From assembly GCF_000183135.1 (NCBI RefSeq), contig NC_014734.1:2108001-2172000 (forward strand): a stretch of 64,000 nt of DNA. Reading direction: 5' to 3'. The stretch's first letter is position 1, and the number at the start of each line of letters is the position of its first letter. This stretch comes from Paludibacter propionicigenes WB4 (GTDB taxonomy: Bacteria > Bacteroidota > Bacteroidia > Bacteroidales > Paludibacteraceae). The notes below the pieces were generated by a model. That model was not told the DNA's origin, did no database searches, and saw only the letters and a program-made list of their open reading frames with translations. Positions 60,235 to 64,000 of this stretch are shown piece by piece. Made by a program: the position numbers and the translations under genes.

Positions 60235-60789
60235 ATGCAAGATAAGACTAAAAAAATAAACCTTCGTGAGAAATACACGGACCTTGCAAAAAATAGTTTG
60301 GTGAGAGTGCAATACTCATGTTCAGGCAATACAACTCCAATAGAAGAGTTCGATTTTATAAGCTACAGGAGAGCTTCTGATGACGATTTTCCTGAAATAA
60401 AAACTCTTCTTGCCGAATGTGATTTGCCTCATTCGGATTTATCTGTCGAAAAACAAAACATGGTTGTAGCTGAAATTGACCATAAAATTGTCGGTTGTGC
60501 CGGACTTGAAGCTTATAGTGGTAAAGCATTGTTCCGATCGCTCGCAGTTAAGCCCCTTTACAGAAACATGCAAATAGCCCTGACACTTACCGAAAAGGTT
60601 TTAGAAATGGGACAGGATCTGGGTATAAGCGAATTCTTCTTACTTACCACAACGGCTGATTCCTATTTCGAAAAACTCGGTTGGAATACAATCGAAAGAT
60701 CAAAAGTGCCGGATGATATACAGTCAACGAACGAATTTTCTTCTATTTGTCCCAGTACGGCAATTTGCATGATTTACCGGCTACAATAA
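60235..60789 (+). CDS. ArsN2-like GNAT acetyltransferase with an unusual N-terminal extension
   Basis: 184 residues. Residues about 43-184 form a GNAT domain: FISYRRASDDDFPEIKTLLA, then KIVGCAGLEAYSGKALFRSL and VKPLYRNMQIALTLTEKVLE (the acetyl-CoA loop), and LLTTTADSYFEKLGW (typical of the ArsN2/YhhY-like end). ArsN-type enzymes acetylate organic arsenicals such as phosphinothricin-like compounds. Residues 1-42 (KKINLREKYTDLAKNSLVRV, then CSGNTTP) are not GNAT; they recall the start of arsenite methyltransferase ArsM (R-E-K-Y-x-x-I/L-A, cysteine-rich later). The start sits 3 bp past the arsC stop. The next gene begins 27 bp downstream. Confidence 0.78.
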   Translation: MQDKTKKINLREKYTDLAKNSLVRVQYSCSGNTTPIEEFDFISYRRASDDDFPEIKTLLAECDLPHSDLSVEKQNMVVAEIDHKIVGCAGLEAYSGKALFRSLAVKPLYRNMQIALTLTEKVLEMGQDLGISEFFLLTTTADSYFEKLGWNTIERSKVPDDIQSTNEFSSICPSTAICMIYRLQ

Positions 60790-60816
60790 TACACTTTTCT
60801 CAAAAAAACATATCAA

Positions 60817-63132
60817 ATGAGTATGAATATCACATATAAAGAATCCGCAGTCAGGGGAAATATCTGGCTTAAAGGATTGTTCGGCATCGAAAAAGAAAAC
60901 ATCCGTGTTGATAAACAAGGTGTGATATCGCAAACTCCACATCCTGCTGTGTATGGAGACAAGCTTACCCACCCGTACATCACTACCGATTTTTCCGAAA
61001 GTCAGGTAGAAATGATAACGCCTCCGATGTCGTCTGTGAATGAAGCATTAGGATTTCTGGAAACCATACATGATTTGGTAAGTATAGAACTTTCCGAAGA
61101 GCTTCTCTGGCCACAAAGTATGCCTCCGGTTCTTCCTGATGATGACCATATCCCCATTGCGCGTTACTGCGAAGCAGGAAAGAAAAACGAAGAATACAGA
61201 AAAAAACTGGCAGAAAAATACGGAAAGAAGAAACAAACTCTTTCTGGAATTCATTTCAATATCTCGTTAAATGAAACTCTGCTGCAAGCATTGTATCAGC
61301 AATCAATTCAAATACTTAGCTTTGAACAATTTAAAGATGAAATATATTTAAAGATAACACGCCAACTGTTGCGAAACCGCTGGATTTATGTGTTGGTTTT
61401 CGGGTTTAGCCCGGTTGTCAATCAAACTTTCGACCTAAAATGCCAAAACTTTCCTGTTCGTATATGTACTAAAACCTGGGGATTGTCGCTTCGCAACAGC
61501 TGCTATGGATATGGTAACAAGCAAGAACTTTATCCTGATTACAGTACTGCCGATAGGTACAATCGAAGTATTCAAAAAATGGTTGAAGATAATAAGCTAA
61601 TGGCTTCCAAAGAACTTTATGCATCAGTAAGACCAAAGTTCCTCAATCAATCCAAGTCTATTTCATACGTGGAAGCCCGTTTTGTAGATATTAATCCCCT
61701 GACAAAGGTTGGCGTAACACCCGAAATGCTTCATTTTATACATTGGATGGCTATCTACGGATTGTTGACTGAAGAGCATGATGATTTTTCTAATGAATAT
61801 CAAACCATCGCAAACTCAAACTTCAGGTACGTTGCTCTGCATGGCTTAGACGATAAAATTCCGGTTAAAACAATGTCGGGCAAAGAAGTAAATGCATTTA
61901 GTGAGGCCAAAGCAATTATACAAAAAATGATAGAATTATATTCTGCACTCGAAATAAATCAAACAGATTATTTGCGGGCGTTGGAATATGCTCTGCAAAT
62001 AGCCACCCAACCGGAATTAAGACCAGTTCATCAAATAATAAAACTAACCGGTGAAAACGGTTACATTCCATTTCACTTTCAAAAAGCAGCAGAATATAAA
62101 ATACTGAGTGAGCAAAACAGCTACAACTTTAAAGGGCTCGAAGATATGGAACTCTCCACGCAGCTTCTTCTTCGCGAAGCGGTAAGACGAGGTGTTAGCT
62201 TTGAGATTTTAGATAGAGCAGAAAATTTTGTTCGTCTAAAGCGAGATGGAAATATTCAGTATGTGCGTCAGGCTACCAAAACATCGCTCGACAATTATTC
62301 CAGCATTCTGGCTATGGAAAACAAAGTAGTTACAAAACTGATACTGGAAGAACATAAAATCAGAGTACCCAAAGGATTAAATTATACCGACAAAGCCAGC
62401 GCTAAAGCCGATTTCAATTATTTTAGAGATACAGCCGTGGTTATTAAACCCAAATCTACAAATTTTGGACTCGGAATAACTATCATTAAAGAAAATAGCG
62501 ATCACCTTATTTATGAACGAGCCATCGATATAGCATTTGAGCAAGATGCGAGCATACTGATCGAGGAATTTATTGATGGAAAAGAATTTAGAATATTCGT
62601 TATGAATGACGAAGTAGTCGGTATCTTACATCGAGTACCAGCTAATGTAACCGGCGACGGAGTACTTTCGATTCGTGAACTTGTGATTGAAAAAAATAAA
62701 GATACATTGCGCGGTAAAGGTTATCACACACCGCTGGAGAAAATTCAACTCGGCGAAGCCGAATCTATTTTTCTCAAAGCTCAGGATAAAGACTTTGACT
62801 ATGTTCCTCGGGTAGATGAAGTCGTATTTTTACGTGAGAATTCAAACATCAGTACGGGTGGCGACAGCATTGATTTCACGGACGAGATTCCAGCCTCCTA
62901 TAAAAAAATAGCCGTAAAAGCGGCTCAGGCTTTAGGAGTAAAAATCACAGGGTTAGACATGATTATCCCTGATTATAAGCAGGAAGCAACTGAAGACAAT
63001 TACGCTATAATTGAATTAAATTTCAATCCCGCAATACACATTCATTGCCATCCGTATAAAGGTAAAAACCGACGGTTGAATGAAAAATTGCTGGATATGC
63101 TGGGATATCCGGCTTTAAATCAACTTCCCTAG
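60817..63132 (+). CDS. gshAB: Bifunctional glutathione synthase GshAB (GshF)
   Basis: 771 residues. The N-terminal half (about 1-480) is a gamma-glutamate-cysteine ligase (GIEKENIRVDKQGVI, SESQVEMITPP, SGIHFNISL, IHWMAIYGLL-type blocks). The C-terminal half (about 490-771) is an ATP-grasp domain (VVIKPKSTNFGLGITI, LIEEFIDGKEFRIFV and IIELNFNPAIHIHCHPYKG). It makes glutathione from Glu, Cys and Gly in two steps in one chain. In an arsenic operon it would supply thiol for arsenic binding and for reduction. It lies 27 bp after the GNAT gene and 37 bp before acr3. The length matches the family (about 750-770). Confidence 0.92.
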   Translation: MSMNITYKESAVRGNIWLKGLFGIEKENIRVDKQGVISQTPHPAVYGDKLTHPYITTDFSESQVEMITPPMSSVNEALGFLETIHDLVSIELSEELLWPQSMPPVLPDDDHIPIARYCEAGKKNEEYRKKLAEKYGKKKQTLSGIHFNISLNETLLQALYQQSIQILSFEQFKDEIYLKITRQLLRNRWIYVLVFGFSPVVNQTFDLKCQNFPVRICTKTWGLSLRNSCYGYGNKQELYPDYSTADRYNRSIQKMVEDNKLMASKELYASVRPKFLNQSKSISYVEARFVDINPLTKVGVTPEMLHFIHWMAIYGLLTEEHDDFSNEYQTIANSNFRYVALHGLDDKIPVKTMSGKEVNAFSEAKAIIQKMIELYSALEINQTDYLRALEYALQIATQPELRPVHQIIKLTGENGYIPFHFQKAAEYKILSEQNSYNFKGLEDMELSTQLLLREAVRRGVSFEILDRAENFVRLKRDGNIQYVRQATKTSLDNYSSILAMENKVVTKLILEEHKIRVPKGLNYTDKASAKADFNYFRDTAVVIKPKSTNFGLGITIIKENSDHLIYERAIDIAFEQDASILIEEFIDGKEFRIFVMNDEVVGILHRVPANVTGDGVLSIRELVIEKNKDTLRGKGYHTPLEKIQLGEAESIFLKAQDKDFDYVPRVDEVVFLRENSNISTGGDSIDFTDEIPASYKKIAVKAAQALGVKITGLDMIIPDYKQEATEDNYAIIELNFNPAIHIHCHPYKGKNRRLNEKLLDMLGYPALNQLP

Positions 63133-63169
63133 CTCACAACTAACAAAACATTGATATAAACTAAAAAAT

Positions 63170-64000
63170 ATGAAAACAAAACTAAAATTTCTTGACAGAT
63201 ACCTGACACTGTGGATATTCACAGCCATGTTTATAGGTGTTTTTGCCGGTTGGATTAGCCCGAATGTGGCGAAATTCTGGAATAGCTTCTCGGTAGGAAC
63301 TACGAACATTCCCATAGCCATCGGACTGATAATAATGATGTATCCACCACTGGCAAAAGTAAAGTATGAAGAACTGGGTGAAGTTTTTCGCAACACAAAA
63401 ATACTTGCTCTATCGCTGATTCAAAACTGGATTATTGGTCCGGTTTTGATGTTCGCACTGGCTGTTCTTCTCTTTAAGTTTTTCCCCGGAGAGAATAATT
63501 CCAACCTGCCTTATGTGTATGGAATAATAATGATAGGGCTGGCCCGATGCATTGCCATGGTGATAGTGTGGAACGACTTGGCTAAAGGCGATACTCAATA
63601 TGCCGCCGGTTTGGTTGCCTTCAACAGTGTATTTCAGGTGCTATTCTTCTCAGTCTATGCTTATTTCTTTATTGCCGTGGCACCTGCGTGGTTTGGCATT
63701 CCTACCAGCGATGCTGTTTCGAAAATAACGATTCAGCAGATAGCCGAGAGTGTTTTTATCTATTTAGGCATACCGTTTATTGCCGGATTTCTTACTCGTT
63801 TCGTGTTAGTGAGGGTAAAAAGCAAAGTGTGGTATCAGACCAAGTTTATACCTGCCATCAGCCCTCTAACGTTGATTGCTTTGCTATTCACCATAGTGGT
63901 TATGTTTTCGCTTAAGGGCGAATATATTGTAAAAATACCTCTGGATGTGGTTCTGGTAGCAATACCTCTGCTTATTTATTTTGTAATTATGTTTGTAGGC
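63170..64000 (+). CDS. acr3: ACR3 arsenite efflux permease (cut by window edge)
   Basis: The ATG at 63170 begins a frame open to the right edge (277 codons). It reads [20 protein letters not shown] with many membrane segments, and [19 protein letters not shown] (about 120-138) is the ACR3 signature, holding the essential cysteine (ARCIAMV). ACR3 exports arsenite using the membrane potential. It is the fifth gene of the second ars operon after gshAB. The last part is missing. Confidence 0.93.
   Translation, partial: MKTKLKFLDRYLTLWIFTAMFIGVFAGWISPNVAKFWNSFSVGTTNIPIAIGLIIMMYPPLAKVKYEELGEVFRNTKILALSLIQNWIIGPVLMFALAVLLFKFFPGENNSNLPYVYGIIMIGLARCIAMVIVWNDLAKGDTQYAAGLVAFNSVFQVLFFSVYAYFFIAVAPAWFGIPTSDAVSKITIQQIAESVFIYLGIPFIAGFLTRFVLVRVKSKVWYQTKFIPAISPLTLIALLFTIVVMFSLKGEYIVKIPLDVVLVAIPLLIYFVIMFVG

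Noticed and set aside
1-64000. tRNA genes, CRISPR arrays, IS elements
   Set aside because: Intergenic stretches were read for cloverleaf ends, regularly spaced repeats and transposase motifs; none was convincing.

Overview
This 64 kb window is a chromosomal segment of a bacterium of the phylum Bacteroidetes, most likely order Bacteroidales. Evidence: CarboxypepD_reg-like TonB-dependent receptors, a type IX secretion C-terminal sorting domain, an OstA_2-type LPS-assembly protein next to SurA, a DUF4252/ECF-sigma cluster, an archaeal-type single-chain glycyl-tRNA synthetase, and many promoters fitting the Bacteroidetes -33/-7 consensus (TTTG, about 19-20 nt, TAnnTTTG). The genus cannot be fixed from the sequence. 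No rRNA, tRNA, IS element, prophage or CRISPR array was seen.

Layout. 0-9 kb (minus strand): a TPR-like secreted protein, a TonB-dependent receptor with an upstream 20-bp-phased direct repeat, an eight-cysteine small protein, an MFS transporter, and an envelope group (GT87-like and GT28-like glycosyltransferases, an LpxH-like metallophosphoesterase). 9-18 kb: a complete phosphate-starvation locus. pstS and a phosphate-selective porin run leftwards; pstC, pstA, pstB, phoU, a PhoB-type regulator and a PhoR-type kinase run rightwards. Three promoters here share one architecture: 7-mers repeated every 11 bp, the first lying exactly 50 bp ahead of a TTtCTTTG -7 box. I read these as Bacteroidetes Pho boxes. 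PstC carries a PstS-like segment in its first periplasmic loop.

18-30 kb: a T9SS cargo protein, an LplT-like transporter, an OmpA protein, an EF-G paralogue, a GH9 cellulase, glycyl-tRNA synthetase and a topoisomerase IV A subunit. 30-45 kb: OstA-like and SurA envelope-assembly genes, a second TonB-type receptor, an ABC transporter/GntR operon with overlapping genes, an orphan Nif11-type leader peptide, methionyl-tRNA synthetase, a POT transporter and an FMN-binding protein. 45-54 kb: dnaE, thioredoxin, tRNA methyltransferase, a DnaQ-like exonuclease and dnaN.

53.8-64 kb is an arsenic-resistance region in two operons. The first encodes ArsR, a small redox protein, ArsF, ArsG and an ArsP-type permease. 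The second encodes ArsR, an arsenate reductase, an ArsN2-like acetyltransferase with an odd N-terminus, a bifunctional glutathione synthase and ACR3 (cut by the window edge). In both, an inverted repeat brackets the -7 box of the arsR promoter. A four-gene ECF-sigma/DUF4252 operon lies between them on the other strand. Together they would provide reduction of arsenate, thiol supply, arsenite extrusion and handling of organic arsenicals.
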